Positions 41,980 to 52,156 of a stretch of DNA of 64,000 nt are shown here, in pieces. Each line of letters begins with the position of its first letter. The first letter of the stretch is position 1. This DNA comes from Candidatus Amarobacter glycogenicus (lineage in GTDB: Bacteria; Chloroflexota; Dehalococcoidia; Tepidiformales; Tepidiformaceae), in assembly GCA_016719395.1 (NCBI GenBank), contig JADJZF010000001.1, positions 186,001 to 250,000 of the forward strand. Reading direction: 5' to 3'. The notes below the pieces were generated by a model. It worked only from the letters and a program-made list of their open reading frames with translations. It made no database searches and had not been told where the DNA came from. Made by a program: the position numbers and the translations under genes.

Positions 41980-43566
41980 TCAGCCCAGCCTTCTCCCGAG
42001 TTCACCGGCGAGGCGCAGGGCGAGCGCAGTGATCGAGAGTGTCACCGTTACCGCCCCCGCCGTCGGCATCACCGAACTCCCCGCGAACGAGAGGTTGGAC
42101 AGCCCATGCAAGAAGCAATCGCCATCGACGACTCCGGACCGCGGGTCGCTGGACATCCGGGTTGTGCCGATGTGGTGCCAGCACCCGTGGATGCGTGGAT
42201 TCGGATGAGTCTCTCCCCATTTCAGTTTGATCTGACCGAGGCCCGCCGCCCGGAACTCGGCGTCCAGGATGTCCTGGGTCCGCCGGATGCTGAGTTCGTC
42301 CAGCGGGGTGAGCCGCCACTCCAGCCGGGCCACGGGCACACCGAAGCGGTCGACACGGCGGCCGAGGGTGATCCGGCTGGCGGGATTCGGAGCCTGTTCG
42401 GCTGTCATCACCAGCGTCGCCCCCGAAGGCTGCTCCTCGTGGATGCCGCGCCTCTTCAGCCATGCGGCGGCGGCGACGCGGTGCGGTTGGGCCGCGATGT
42501 TGAGGAAGTGGCGGACGACGTGTTCGGGCGCCGAACGCGCGTCGATTCCCCAGGCCAGCTCGGCGAACGAACGTACCCCGGCCGAGGTGAACAGCTTCCT
42601 GCGGGGAAGGAATTCAGTGACGGTGTTGAGCAGGCCCTCGCGCTGTTGCGCCTCGCCGGTCAGGCGAAGTGTGCGAATCTGCTTGTGTTCCCCGGCCATG
42701 TGCCGGCGGTACAGGGCGAGGAGGTCTTCGACCCGGGCGCCCGGGGCCGGGACGAAGAAGCCCGAGTCCACATGAACGTGCTCCATGAAGTAGCGGCCAA
42801 GCTGGTCAAAGGGATTCGCCGGTCCGCCGGGACGCCCAGCTTCGGAGGCGAGCAGGATCCGGGCGTTTTCGATGCCGCCGCCGGCGAGCACGAACTGCCG
42901 TGCCTCCACCTGGAACCAGCCCGATGCTGACGCCACCCGGAGGCGCGTCGCGGCGGTTCCCTCGGCATTCAACTCGACGCCAATCACTCCCGCATGGAGA
43001 AGGACATCGACGTTCTCCCGGGCAAGGAGCGCCGGTGTGTCGCGCCGGAACACGTCGCGTTCCGCGAACTGCGAGACGCACGTTTCGACCACTGACCGAT
43101 CGAAAGGCAGTTCGCCGTCCGCTGCGCCCCCGTAGGCGAGCGAATCAAGGCCCATCCGCTCCTCGGCCTTCCTGAACCAGGGTTCGAGATCTTCGTAGGA
43201 GATGGGCCATCCGCTGAAGGGGACGTGTGGACGCTCCTCGAAGTCGATCCGGTCGAGGGGACGGCTGCGGAGGCCGCCATCCAGCGGCCAACGAGCGCCC
43301 TCGTCCAGCCACATCCAGGAAGAGCCGCCGATAGCCCGCGTCCGCGCCCGGTCCAGGCGGAAGTAGGGCAGGCCGCGGCGAACCGCCTCGGCCGACTTCT
43401 GGACCTCCGGTTCCGGCTTCTCACCTCCGGCTTCCAGCAGCCCGACCCTCCAGCCACGGGCGGCGAGCACTTCGGCGATGGCGAGGCCTGCGGGCCCGGC
43501 GCCTACGAGGCACACATCGAACTTGAGTGTGGTTCCGCTGGCTACGGTGCTGGCGTCTCGCTTCAT
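41980..43566 (-). CDS. GMC-family FAD oxidoreductase
   Basis: The 528-residue flavoprotein has an N-terminal dinucleotide fold (LVGAGPAGLAIAEVLAARGW), the RAIGGSSWMW segment, FVLAGGGIENARILLAS and the GMC C-terminal signature HHIGTTRMSSDP, where the catalytic His pair lies. GMC enzymes oxidise alcohols or sugars. The C-terminal SSVMPTAGAVTVTLSITALALRLA is typical. Start ATG 43566. The mannosidase gene diverges from it 50 bases away, so both may be regulated together. Confidence 0.9.
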   Translation of the reverse strand: MKRDASTVASGTTLKFDVCLVGAGPAGLAIAEVLAARGWRVGLLEAGGEKPEPEVQKSAEAVRRGLPYFRLDRARTRAIGGSSWMWLDEGARWPLDGGLRSRPLDRIDFEERPHVPFSGWPISYEDLEPWFRKAEERMGLDSLAYGGAADGELPFDRSVVETCVSQFAERDVFRRDTPALLARENVDVLLHAGVIGVELNAEGTAATRLRVASASGWFQVEARQFVLAGGGIENARILLASEAGRPGGPANPFDQLGRYFMEHVHVDSGFFVPAPGARVEDLLALYRRHMAGEHKQIRTLRLTGEAQQREGLLNTVTEFLPRRKLFTSAGVRSFAELAWGIDARSAPEHVVRHFLNIAAQPHRVAAAAWLKRRGIHEEQPSGATLVMTAEQAPNPASRITLGRRVDRFGVPVARLEWRLTPLDELSIRRTQDILDAEFRAAGLGQIKLKWGETHPNPRIHGCWHHIGTTRMSSDPRSGVVDGDCFLHGLSNLSFAGSSVMPTAGAVTVTLSITALALRLAGELGRRLG

Positions 43567-43615
43567 TGCCGGCTCAGGATAAACTCACGGCTCACGTCAC
43601 ACATGGAGCGCCCGC

Positions 43616-44763
43616 GTGTCCCGAACCGTCTACGTCGTACCGCACTGCCACTGGGACCGCGAGTGGTACCAGCCGCACGAGCTCTTCCGCTGGCGCCTCG
43701 TCCAGATGATCGACGAGCTCCTGGACTACATGGAGAAGCACCCCGAGTACCGCTGCTTCAACCTCGATGGCCAGTCCATCGTCATCGATGACTACCTGGA
43801 CCTTCGGCCGGAAAATGAAGGCCGCCTGCGGGCGCTGATCGAGTCTGGCCGCATCGTCATTGGGCCGTGGTGGGTGCAGCCCGACGAGTTCCTGCCCAGC
43901 GGCGAATCCCATATCCGCAGCTTTCAGAAGGGCATCCGCTTCGCGGAACGCCTCGGCGGCTCGCTCCGCGTCGGGCACTGCGCCGACCAGTTCGGGCACA
44001 TCGCCCAGATGCCCCAGCTCATGAAGCAGCTCGGGCTCACGAGTGCCTGCCTGTGGCGCGGCGTTTCCGACGCTATCCCCGGCTGGAGTTTCTGGTGGGA
44101 AGCCCCCGACGGCACGCGACTGCCAGTGCTCTACCTGCGCAACAGCTACAGCAGCGGCTGGCGCCTGCCGAAGGAGCCGGAAGACCTGCTCGAACGTGTC
44201 CACCGCCAGGAACGGGACCTCGCCGATGGACTCCCCGCCGTCCTCATGAACGGCACCGACCACTCTCGCATGGAGCCGCACGTCCCGGCCGCCCTCGCCG
44301 CCGCGAAGGATCGGGGCTACGACTTCAAGCTCGCGACGCTCGGCGAATACGAAGCGGCTGTGTTCGTCGCCGGCATCGACGAAGTCGTCCACCACGGCGA
44401 GATGCGCTCACCCGACCGCTCGAACGTCCTCGTTGGCGTGCTTTCCGCGCGCATGAATATCAAGCAGCGCGACTTCGAAGTCTCGGGCTGGCTGGAGAAG
44501 TACGCCGAGCCGCTCGAGCTCCTGAACTACCTCCACCACGGCCCGGACGGCACCCCCGCCCTCCGTCACGCCTGGCGGACGCTGCTGGAGAATTCGCCGC
44601 ACGACTCCATCTGCGGCTGCAGCGTCGACCAGACTCACAAGGAGATGTTCCCCCGCTACGACCGCGCCGAGCAGCTCGCCCGGCAGGTCGCGAAGGAGTC
44701 GATGTGGCACATCGCGGGGCGGACCTCGGTGCCCGCGCCCGGGGGGCTCGCGGTGTTCCGCCC
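43616..44763 (+). CDS. GH38 alpha-mannosidase, N-terminal catalytic part (frameshifted)
   Basis: The first about 382 residues of a GH38 family enzyme. The N-terminal VYVVPHCHWDREWYQPHE supplies the zinc ligands (HCHWD), GHCADQFGHIAQMPQL holds the catalytic nucleophile Asp, and the LLENSPHDSICGCSVDQTH segment is the second zinc/active-site loop. The frame reads FRPLRT at 44761 and then drifts to a stop at 45019, but the family sequence continues in the next frame. GTG 43616 has GGAG seven bases upstream. Mannosylglycerate or glycan alpha-mannoside hydrolysis is the likely role. Confidence 0.9.
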
Positions 44764-46380
44764 GTTGCGAACACCACGGCGGTGCTGCGAGCGAACGTCC
44801 CGCAAGACTGGACGGGGAACGCCGAGCTGGAGCTGCCTGACGGCCAGCGAGTGCCGTTTGCGGTCGAGCGGGAGGAACGGGGCGAGGTCCTCGTCCACCA
44901 GAAGGACCTCTCGCCCTGGCAGGCCCTGCGCCACCTCGACTTCCTGCGCGAACAGCGCTACGACAACCACAACATCGAGGCGATGGAGTGGGAGCTCGAT
45001 GGCCGCAACCTCAAGGTGACGACCACAGTCGGGCCCGACCTCACGGTCGTCGACGAGGAATCGGTCCGCCACGAAGTGCGCCAGATTGCGGCCAACGACC
45101 TTGCGGACACGGCGGAAATCATGGTCCGCAAGTCCGCACGTGCCGAGATCGTCGCGGTGCTCCCGCCGACCGACTGCGTCGGCGCCCAGGTCCTCATCCC
45201 TCATGACAGCGGCGAAGGGGACGACCCCAATCAGCCGGCGGACCAGGTTCCCGACCTTCAGAACGAGTTCTACGAAATCACCCTCAAGAAGGGCGGCAAG
45301 CTCTTCATCCGCGACTGGCACCACGACGTCGAAATCGTGAACGCCGCCGCTCTCGTCTCCGAAGGGGACCGCGGCGACGAGTACAACGCCGACATCCTCC
45401 CGGACGGTCTCGTCGGCGGATGGACCGTCGTGAGCGCGGACTACGGCAAGACCCACCAGGCGCTCGTGCTTGCCGCGGCCCTCGAAGTTCCCGGCGGACT
45501 GAACAAGAAGCGCACGGCCCGCCGCGAGAAGCGCGACACGGTCGTCGGCGCGATCATGGAAGTCACCCTGTACAAGGGCCTCCCCCGCATCGACTTCAAA
45601 CTCACCATCGAAAACAACGCCCGAGACCACCGCCTGCGCGTCCTCTTCCCCCTGCCCTTTGCCACCGAAACGGCCATCACCGAAAACCAGTTCCAGGTGG
45701 CCGAACGCTCACTCACGCCGCCGCCGTGGAACGGCACCAGCCCCGAACAGCCGCCGACCACCTTCCCGCAGAAGACGTTCGCGGCATTCGAAGGCGAAGA
45801 TGTCGGCGTCGCCGTCTTCAACAAGGGCCTCCAGGAAGGCGAAGTCGTCCGCGACAAGAAAGGCCGGCAGGCTTACGCGCTCACGCTCCTCCGCTGCGTC
45901 GGCTGGCTCTCGCGCCCGGACCTTGTGTCGCGCCGTGGCGGCGCAGGGCCGACGATTTCGACGGGGGACAGCCAGATGCAGGGCGAGCACACCTTCGAGT
46001 TCTCGCTGACCACCTACCGCGGCGATTGGCGCTCGGCCAATATCCAGGCGATGGCGCACAGCTTCGCCTACCCGCCGCTCGCCTGGGCGACGAACGAACA
46101 CGACGGTTCGCTCGGCCTCGATGTGCCGCTCGCGACCATCACGCCCGGCGTCGTACCGACGGCGATGACGCGCAGCGACGTCGACGGAGCACCGGTCATC
46201 CGTGTCTACAACGCCACGGGCGAACCGGCTGAAACGAGCGTCTCGGTTCCCTGGGCAGGCCCCGGTGCGGGCCTCTGCGACCTGATGGAGGAACATGTCG
46301 AAACGCTCACGCCCGCCGGTCCGTGGCGATTCCCGCTCCGTCCCTGGGAGATCGCCAGCGTCCGCTTCGGTCGCAGCTGA
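44762..46380 (+). CDS. GH38 alpha-mannosidase, C-terminal part (frameshifted)
   Basis: This is the rest of the mannosidase: PVANTTAVLRANVPQDW and onward for about 540 residues, ending LRPWEIASVRFGRS. It contains the central beta-sandwich domains of GH38 with ITENQFQVAERS and HSFAYPPLAW, which complete the substrate-binding groove. One C added to the CCC run at 44761-44763 makes a continuous protein of about 921 residues, close to the family's usual 850-1,000. The gene is not next to other carbohydrate-degrading genes apart from the GMC enzyme and glycosyltransferase. Confidence 0.88.
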
Positions 46381-46474
46381 CCGGATTTCGGCCGCTCATT
46401 GCACACGGTTGTTATCTTGACAACGGGGGCCCGGCGGGGTGACGCTCCCGGACATCCATTGCCGGGAGGCCGCC

Positions 46475-48304
46475 ATGGCAAGGATCTACCGCGGTATTGT
46501 CGTCGTCCACGGAGTCGGCGAGCACAGAAAGGGCGCACCCGTCAGCGGGTTTGTGGAGCAGCTCGCCGCCTACTTGCGGCACGTACCGGGGCTCGAAGGC
46601 GGTGTCGAGCTGACCGCCCGAAACCGCAGCGACCGCACAGACACGAGCTGGGCCACGATCCATATCACCAATCCGGACGGAACCCGCCCGGACGAAGAGT
46701 GGCACATCCGTGAGGCGTGGTGGACGCGCACGTTCGAGCCGGGCCAGCCCGGGCGCGTCTATCTCTGGGCGATCCTGGCAGGGCTCGCTTTGTTCTGGGC
46801 CGCCTGTGTCCAACAGCTCGCGCGCGGCCTGCTCGCGACGTTCGCTCCTGGCCGATTGGCGAAGTGGCCGACCGAGCGTGCGGGCCGCCCGGTCGACCGC
46901 GCGACGCACCAGTTGCGGCCCGAATCCGGTCAGGGAATCTGGCTTCAGCCGGGCGCGGGCCGGCTCAAGTCGCTGGTGGACGGATGCGTTTGGGCGATCC
47001 TGACGGTCCTGTTTTTGTTGGCCGGGGTGCTTGGCCTGCTCGCGATCGGACTCGTCTACCTGGTCCTCGTCCTGCCCTTGAGCTACGTACTTCCGGCACT
47101 CGCGAACTGGCTGGTAAAAGCGACGATGCATGCCATCGTCTTCACCCTCGGAGACCAGGAGGCGATGACGACAAGGCAGGTCGCACTGGCGGCCTCTGCG
47201 AACGAGGTGAACGCAGGGCTCTGGAATATGCTCTCGCTCGGTGGCCTGCGAACCCGCCGGAAGGATGATGCCGAGTTCACCGGGTTCGAGACCGTGACGG
47301 TCGTCGCCCACTCGGGCGGCTGTGTCGTCTCGATGGCGGCGCTCAACAGCACCGACTTCCGGCGCTTCCGGGCGGAGACGCTGACGAAGCCCTACACCCG
47401 GCCGGCGCGAGTGAACCTGGTGACTGCCGGGAGTGGGCTGAACCTGGCGTGGAACGTCCGCTTGAACGACTCCGCGGCCGACCGTGCGCTTTGGGAACGC
47501 GGCCTCGATGGTGTGAACTGGCTGAACATCTATTCCCGCTACGACCCGGTTCCGCAGGGGCCCGCGCCGGTGGGGATGCTCGAAGAATTGCTGGGGCGGG
47601 ACCCGGAGATAGGCCCTCCCGGCGCCGTCGAGGACTCGTCTCCGCCAGGTGCCCGGCCACCCTTCGTCAGCGTCCGCACGGTGAACAGCGACAGCCCGTG
47701 GGCCGACCATGGCGGCTACTGGGGCAACCACCCGGAGGCGATGTCGCGCATCGTCCATGTCATCACCGATGCAGCGCTTCCAGGCAGCCCGCTGATCCCC
47801 GAGGACACGGCCGTTCGGCCGAAAAATCTGGCGACCATCGAAGCTGCGCTGCATGCCGCTGTGCACGGTGGCATGCAGGCGCGGCGGGTGAAGGTGGCCC
47901 GGAGCATGGCGGCACTGGTGGCGAGCATGGCCGTTTTTGCGGCCGTTGGGGTGACCTGGGCGGACGACGTTGGACAGTGGGCGCTCGGGACGGGCTCGGT
48001 GCTCGGGCTGGACCCCTGGGCACCCGGCGGACACCAACTCGAGAACGTTGCCGCGAAGAGGCTCGCCTCGTTCAAGGTCGAGGCCTACCGGGACCGCATC
48101 ATCGGCGCCGCTGTCATCGCCTTCGTGGCCTTGATCGCCCTCGAATACGCGCGGCTGTTTCGCTGGCTCTGGCTATTCACCGCCACGCGTGCCACGGCCA
48201 GGGCGCGGTGGCTCTGGTTCGGAGGGAGCACGGTCATTCTGCTTGCAACGCTGGCCCTTCTGGACCTCTTGCTGGTCAGGTGGCCGACAGGATCGGCCGG
48301 GTGA
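46475..48304 (+). CDS. Multi-pass membrane protein with alpha/beta-hydrolase motifs
   Basis: The 609-residue protein opens with IYRGIVVVHGVGEHRKGAPV, a typical hydrolase N-strand and oxyanion loop, and has VVAHSGGCVVSMAAL, where Ser in HSGG would be the nucleophile; an Asp (YDPVPQ) and a His (WADHGGYW) follow. Between and after these lie five or so membrane helices (about residues 95-115, 165-205, 480-500, 545-565 and 580-600). ATG 46475 follows GGGAGG by five bases. It is likely a membrane lipase/esterase-like protein; no family name is recognised. Confidence 0.75.
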   Translation: MARIYRGIVVVHGVGEHRKGAPVSGFVEQLAAYLRHVPGLEGGVELTARNRSDRTDTSWATIHITNPDGTRPDEEWHIREAWWTRTFEPGQPGRVYLWAILAGLALFWAACVQQLARGLLATFAPGRLAKWPTERAGRPVDRATHQLRPESGQGIWLQPGAGRLKSLVDGCVWAILTVLFLLAGVLGLLAIGLVYLVLVLPLSYVLPALANWLVKATMHAIVFTLGDQEAMTTRQVALAASANEVNAGLWNMLSLGGLRTRRKDDAEFTGFETVTVVAHSGGCVVSMAALNSTDFRRFRAETLTKPYTRPARVNLVTAGSGLNLAWNVRLNDSAADRALWERGLDGVNWLNIYSRYDPVPQGPAPVGMLEELLGRDPEIGPPGAVEDSSPPGARPPFVSVRTVNSDSPWADHGGYWGNHPEAMSRIVHVITDAALPGSPLIPEDTAVRPKNLATIEAALHAAVHGGMQARRVKVARSMAALVASMAVFAAVGVTWADDVGQWALGTGSVLGLDPWAPGGHQLENVAAKRLASFKVEAYRDRIIGAAVIAFVALIALEYARLFRWLWLFTATRATARARWLWFGGSTVILLATLALLDLLLVRWPTGSAG

Positions 48305-48467
48305 GGGTGGGCGACGGGACCACCGGAAGGCTAGTCCCGGTAGACGAACGCCTGGCGCTCCTGCATGTGTGAGCGGTTGTCGACCGAGATCCGCTCCGCA
48401 TAGGCGAGCGCCTCGGTTTCAGAGCACTCCCTCCGGGATGGATCGAGCCCGCCACCAGCCGCCCACC

Positions 48468-49517
48468 CTACCCCCGGTTGCCTTTGGCCGCTCCCGTGAT
48501 TTCGGCCATCAGCTCGATCGCCCGGTCGTCGCCGGCAACGGTGATGCCGGTGAGGCCGCTGTCCTGCCAGGCTTTGAAGCGTTCGCGAATGCGAGCGGGC
48601 GGCCCGACGAGGGCACCGTCGTCGCAGAACTCGTCCGGCACGGCCTCCATCGCCTCGCCCTTGCGGTGGGCGAGATACATCTCCTGGATGGTCTTCGCCG
48701 CATCGCCGTAACCGCGCCGGACCATCATGTCGTTGTGGAAGTTCTTGTCCTGGTGGCCCATGCCGCCGACGTAGAGGGCGATCCGCGGCTTCATCTGGCG
48801 GAAAGCTTCGCGCAGGTCGTCGGTGATGATGACGGTCACGCTGGACTGCATCTCGAAGTCCTTCCATCCCTTGCCGTTGCCGGCCCGCGCGAAGCCTTCT
48901 TCCACCCACTTCCGGTACATAGGGGCGGTCTGCGGCACGAATCCGAGCGGGAGGATGCCATCGGCCACTTCGGCGGCCATCCGGACGTTCGTCTCGGTTC
49001 CGCTGCCGAGCCACACCGGGATGTTTGGGTTCATGTGGAGGATGGACTTGAGCGGCTTCCCGATTCCCATCGATCCGGGGCCGTGGTAAGGGAGTTGGAA
49101 CTCCTTGCCGTTGTGCGTGACCGGCTCATCGCGCGCAAAGACTTTCTTCATGATCTGGACGTAGTCCTTGAGGCGGTAATACGGGCGGCCCCAGGGCTGG
49201 CCATACCAGCCTTCGACGATCTGGGGGCCGGAAACGCCGAGGCCCGCGATCATCCGGCCGCCGCCGGCAAGGGCGTCCACCGTCGCGACTTGCATCGCGC
49301 ACATTGCGGGAGCGCGTCCGGCGAGCTGCATGATTCCCGTGCCGAGGCGGATGCGCTTCGTGAGCGCCGCGATGTAGGCGAGGGGCGTGATCGCATCCGA
49401 CCCGTATGCCTCGGCAGTCCAAACCGAGTCGTAGCCGAGTTCTTCGGCGCGGAGGACCTTCTCGATCGGCAAGCGCATGTCTGCGCCTGAATATCCAACG
49501 CCAATCCCGAGTTTCAT
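48468..49517 (-). CDS. LLM-class F420/flavin-dependent oxidoreductase
   Basis: The 349-residue protein is a luciferase-like monooxygenase: MKLGIGVGYSGADMRL with the initial barrel strand, ALTKRIRLGTGIMQLAGRAPAMCAMQ, the GVSGPQIVEGWYGQPW region and PVWLGSGTETNVRMAAEVADG. The subgroup around it uses coenzyme F420 in Actinobacteria and Chloroflexota; FMN is possible. ATG 49517 with GGGGG upstream. Several such enzymes oxidise or reduce lipid-like substrates; the specific one is unreadable. Confidence 0.9.
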   Translation of the reverse strand: MKLGIGVGYSGADMRLPIEKVLRAEELGYDSVWTAEAYGSDAITPLAYIAALTKRIRLGTGIMQLAGRAPAMCAMQVATVDALAGGGRMIAGLGVSGPQIVEGWYGQPWGRPYYRLKDYVQIMKKVFARDEPVTHNGKEFQLPYHGPGSMGIGKPLKSILHMNPNIPVWLGSGTETNVRMAAEVADGILPLGFVPQTAPMYRKWVEEGFARAGNGKGWKDFEMQSSVTVIITDDLREAFRQMKPRIALYVGGMGHQDKNFHNDMMVRRGYGDAAKTIQEMYLAHRKGEAMEAVPDEFCDDGALVGPPARIRERFKAWQDSGLTGITVAGDDRAIELMAEITGAAKGNRG

Positions 49518-49692
49518 TCGATGCCCCCTGTCCTGCTGTTCGCGGACGCCAACGTTGCCACGCCGCCGTTCCCGTCGCAACAACCCGTTCGGGCTCTCCT
49601 CCCGGGTCGTCCTGCGGGAGCAGCCTGTTTCGGCGGTACTATTGACGAGGCGTAGACTGCCATGGGCGCCGGAATCGCGGGGGGATGGTTGC

Positions 49693-50439
49693 ATGGCCTG
49701 GTACGACGACCCGTCGAAGACCACCTTCGTCGGGACTTACGCCAACGAGAAGCAGTTTCGATGGGACCTTGATGCCGCGACGAAGCGCGGCTGGACGCTT
49801 CAGGCGTCCGAGGACGAGGACGAGCCGATGATCGGCGCCCCGCCGAAGACGAAGATCCAGGTGACCTTCGTCCGCCAGGAAGACTGGCTGGTGAACCGGA
49901 AGCGAGAAGTCGCCGACTCCCTCCTGCATTCGGCGACGCGTGCGGCCGACGAGAAAGACGCGCGACATGTGAAGGCCACCGACGAACTTGCGCTCGCCGA
50001 GGAGGCCCTCCGCGTCCGCCTGGAAGCTGTGGCGGTTTCCCCGGAGTCCGGCCGGGAGCAGGCTGAACGCGACCTCCTTGGCACGCTGAAGGACGTCATC
50101 GCGCGGCGCCGGGCGGCCCTCAAGGCGAAGGAGGAGGCGATCAAGGAGATGGATTCCGCCGTTGTCCTTGGCGCGGCCGAATTCGCTCGCTCTGTGGCCA
50201 TGCTGAAGCAATCAAGGGAGTCGGAGCTTGCACGCCTCGAAACCGAGCTCGCCCTCCTCCCCTCGCAGGAACTCGTGGTGAAAGCGGCCAAGGAGTGGCG
50301 AGAGGCCGGCGACCGGCGGATGGCCGCGGAGGAACAACTCCGAAGGCGCACCGCCGAGCACGATGCGAAGACCGAGGCCCTGGCTGGCCGCGCCGCGCAG
50401 CGAGATGAGTTGGCGAGGGCGCTCAAGCCAGGGCGGTAG
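49693..50439 (+). CDS. Coiled-coil hypothetical protein
   Basis: The 248-residue protein starts at ATG 49693 with MAWYDDPSKTTFVGTY, a compact N-terminal domain of about 70 residues with short strands (FVGTYANEKQFRWDLDAATKRGW, then a KIQVTFVRQEDW strand), and continues as a long charged coiled coil to the end (EKDARHVKATDELALAEEALR and more). No signal peptide or membrane helix is present. The N-terminal pattern resembles short domains of unknown function in Actinobacteria and Chloroflexota. Function unknown. Confidence 0.7.
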   Translation: MAWYDDPSKTTFVGTYANEKQFRWDLDAATKRGWTLQASEDEDEPMIGAPPKTKIQVTFVRQEDWLVNRKREVADSLLHSATRAADEKDARHVKATDELALAEEALRVRLEAVAVSPESGREQAERDLLGTLKDVIARRRAALKAKEEAIKEMDSAVVLGAAEFARSVAMLKQSRESELARLETELALLPSQELVVKAAKEWREAGDRRMAAEEQLRRRTAEHDAKTEALAGRAAQRDELARALKPGR

Positions 50440-50475
50440 GAGCTTGAGCCGACGGCGGCGATCCCGCGACGAGGC

Positions 50476-51078
50476 TCAGGCGCAGGGTTCGAGCGACCTC
50501 ATCAGCATCTCGACAGCAAGGTCCCCGCTCGCTTCCAGGTCGAACGCGCCCGGATCCAGCAGCCACTGGAGCGCGATGCCCATGATCGTGCCCTGGTGGC
50601 GAGTGGCCGCGGCTGCCGCGTCGATGTCACAGCGATAGTAGCCTCGGTCCTGCCCTTCGCGGATCGCCCGCGCGGTCACGTTGCGAAAATAGCCCCACAT
50701 CTCGCGGACCTGGTCGCCGATTTCGGGCTCACCCCTCCCGTTGGCCGAGAAATAGAGGAAAACCTCGTAGGCGATAGGCTCGTCGCGCGCCTGGAGGATC
50801 GCCGCCCTGGTCGATAGGCGCATACGCTCCCGTGGGTCGGCACTGGCCGCCGTCGCTTCGGCAACCGATTCGGTGAAGAGTTCGCGGCTGCGTTCCAGCA
50901 CGCCGCAAAGCAATTCGTTCTTGTCGCGGAAGTGGTAAGAAACGAGGCCACGGCTGACGCCGGCTTCGCGAGTAATTTCGTCGATCGAGGTTTCGTTCCA
51001 GCCCCGGGAGGCCATCACCCTCACGGTGGCGTCGATGATCTCCCGCCGACGTACGGCGGTGATGTTGGTGCGCGCCAT
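50476..51078 (-). CDS. TetR-family transcriptional regulator
   Basis: The 200-residue repressor has a TetR HTH in the first 50 residues (IIDATVRVMASRGWNETSID, ITREAGVSRGLVSYHFRDKNELL) and a helical ligand-binding core. It lies 64 bases downstream of the alpha/beta hydrolase on the same strand, so it probably controls that gene or the divergent respiratory operon 1.2 kb away. It also remains a candidate for the dyad at 12405-12430, which has no regulator nearby. Ligand unknown. Confidence 0.92.
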   Translation of the reverse strand: MARTNITAVRRREIIDATVRVMASRGWNETSIDEITREAGVSRGLVSYHFRDKNELLCGVLERSRELFTESVAEATAASADPRERMRLSTRAAILQARDEPIAYEVFLYFSANGRGEPEIGDQVREMWGYFRNVTARAIREGQDRGYYRCDIDAAAAATRHQGTIMGIALQWLLDPGAFDLEASGDLAVEMLMRSLEPCA

Positions 51079-51142
51079 GTCGGCTTGGCCTCAAACAAAC
51101 TCAAAGGGTACGGGCCGGGGCAAGGTACCGTCCGCCTTCAGC

Positions 51143-51982
51143 CTAAGCGACGGTGCGCTTCCCAGCGATCGGGGTGTCGCCTTCAAGGTCATCGAAGAAA
51201 TTCAGGACTTCCCGGGCGTATGCCTCGGGGCGGAGCGAGGGGATGCCGTGTCCGGTCGCTTTGAACATGAGCTGGCGAGCCGCGGGTAGCTGGCGCGCCA
51301 TGACTTCGGAGGCGCTGCGGACGGGGTCGTCTTCGCCGATGCACACGAGCACAGGCATCGTCAGCCGCTCACCGACGATGGAAACGAGGCCCGGGCGGTC
51401 TTGCCGTACTCGGGCGGCGCCGAGGAAGCCTTCGCGGGATAGGCGGGAGTACCGCTTGCGGATGCCTTCGGCGAGGAACGGATCGGCCACGTCCTTCGCC
51501 GCGCGCTTGCCCAGTTCGGCAGTGCCGAAGCGATCCACGATCTCGGTCTGTGCGGCGATGCGTTCTTCTCGCTTCCGGTATTTGTCGTCGTAATCGGGGT
51601 GCTCGAACGCCGCTGAAGTGTCGCTCAGTACGAGCCCGGCGATGCGCTCGGGCCAGGTTACGGCGAACTGGAGGGCAACCATCCCGCCGAAGCTGCAGCC
51701 TGCGAGGGCGCAGATGTCGACTTCCAGGTGGTCTAGCAAAGCCTTCAGGTCGTCGGCGTACTGCTCGATCGTGTACGAATCAAGGTCGTCCGGTGCCGAG
51801 GTAGCGCCGTGGCCACGCAGGTCAGGCGCGATCACGTGATAGTCCTGGCTGAGTTCGCCGGCGATGGGGAGCCACATCCGGTTGTCGCTCGTGAAGCCGT
51901 GCAGGAGGACGACGGCCGGCGATTCAAGATCACCGGCCTGCTCATAGAAGATCGTGAAGCCGTCGCGGCTGAACTCGGCCAT
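51143..51982 (-). CDS. Alpha/beta hydrolase, 3-oxoadipate enol-lactonase-like
   Basis: The 279-residue protein is a compact alpha/beta hydrolase: the HGFTSDNRMW oxyanion loop, GCSFGGM with the nucleophile Ser, the IGEDDPVRSA Asp and the ATGHGIPSL His. The DLRGHGATSAP segment is typical of the enol-lactonase and epoxide hydrolase-like group. Start ATG 51982. It and the TetR gene downstream form one unit, suggesting an inducible catabolic or detoxifying role; substrate unknown. Confidence 0.9.
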   Translation of the reverse strand: MAEFSRDGFTIFYEQAGDLESPAVVLLHGFTSDNRMWLPIAGELSQDYHVIAPDLRGHGATSAPDDLDSYTIEQYADDLKALLDHLEVDICALAGCSFGGMVALQFAVTWPERIAGLVLSDTSAAFEHPDYDDKYRKREERIAAQTEIVDRFGTAELGKRAAKDVADPFLAEGIRKRYSRLSREGFLGAARVRQDRPGLVSIVGERLTMPVLVCIGEDDPVRSASEVMARQLPAARQLMFKATGHGIPSLRPEAYAREVLNFFDDLEGDTPIAGKRTVA

Positions 51983-51990
51983 GCAGCCAT

Positions 51991-51996
51991 TGTATA
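51991..51996 (-). promoter_or_regulatory. Candidate -10 element for the hydrolase-TetR unit
   Basis: The minus strand reads TATACA, eight bases before the ATG at 51982, with only a weak TTCCCC -35 at 17 bases. If used, the message would be nearly leaderless, like the ArsR operon. Confidence 0.28.
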
Positions 51997-52156
51997 AGGG
52001 GTTGCCCGCAGGCGGGGAATCGCCGGGGTTGAAGCTGGTCCGGTAGGCACGGGGCCGCTTCGGGGTTGTCCGGCGGGTATCTGGCAGTACGCAGACGTGG
52101 GGTTTTCGGGAGTGTTGTGGGCTCTACGGCGGCCCGGTAAGGCGGGCTGTCCTCGT

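Noticed and set aside
46412..48037. 541-codon open frame antisense to the membrane hydrolase gene
   Set aside because: Arg/His/Pro-rich composition typical of a shadow frame; the opposite strand has clear protein motifs.
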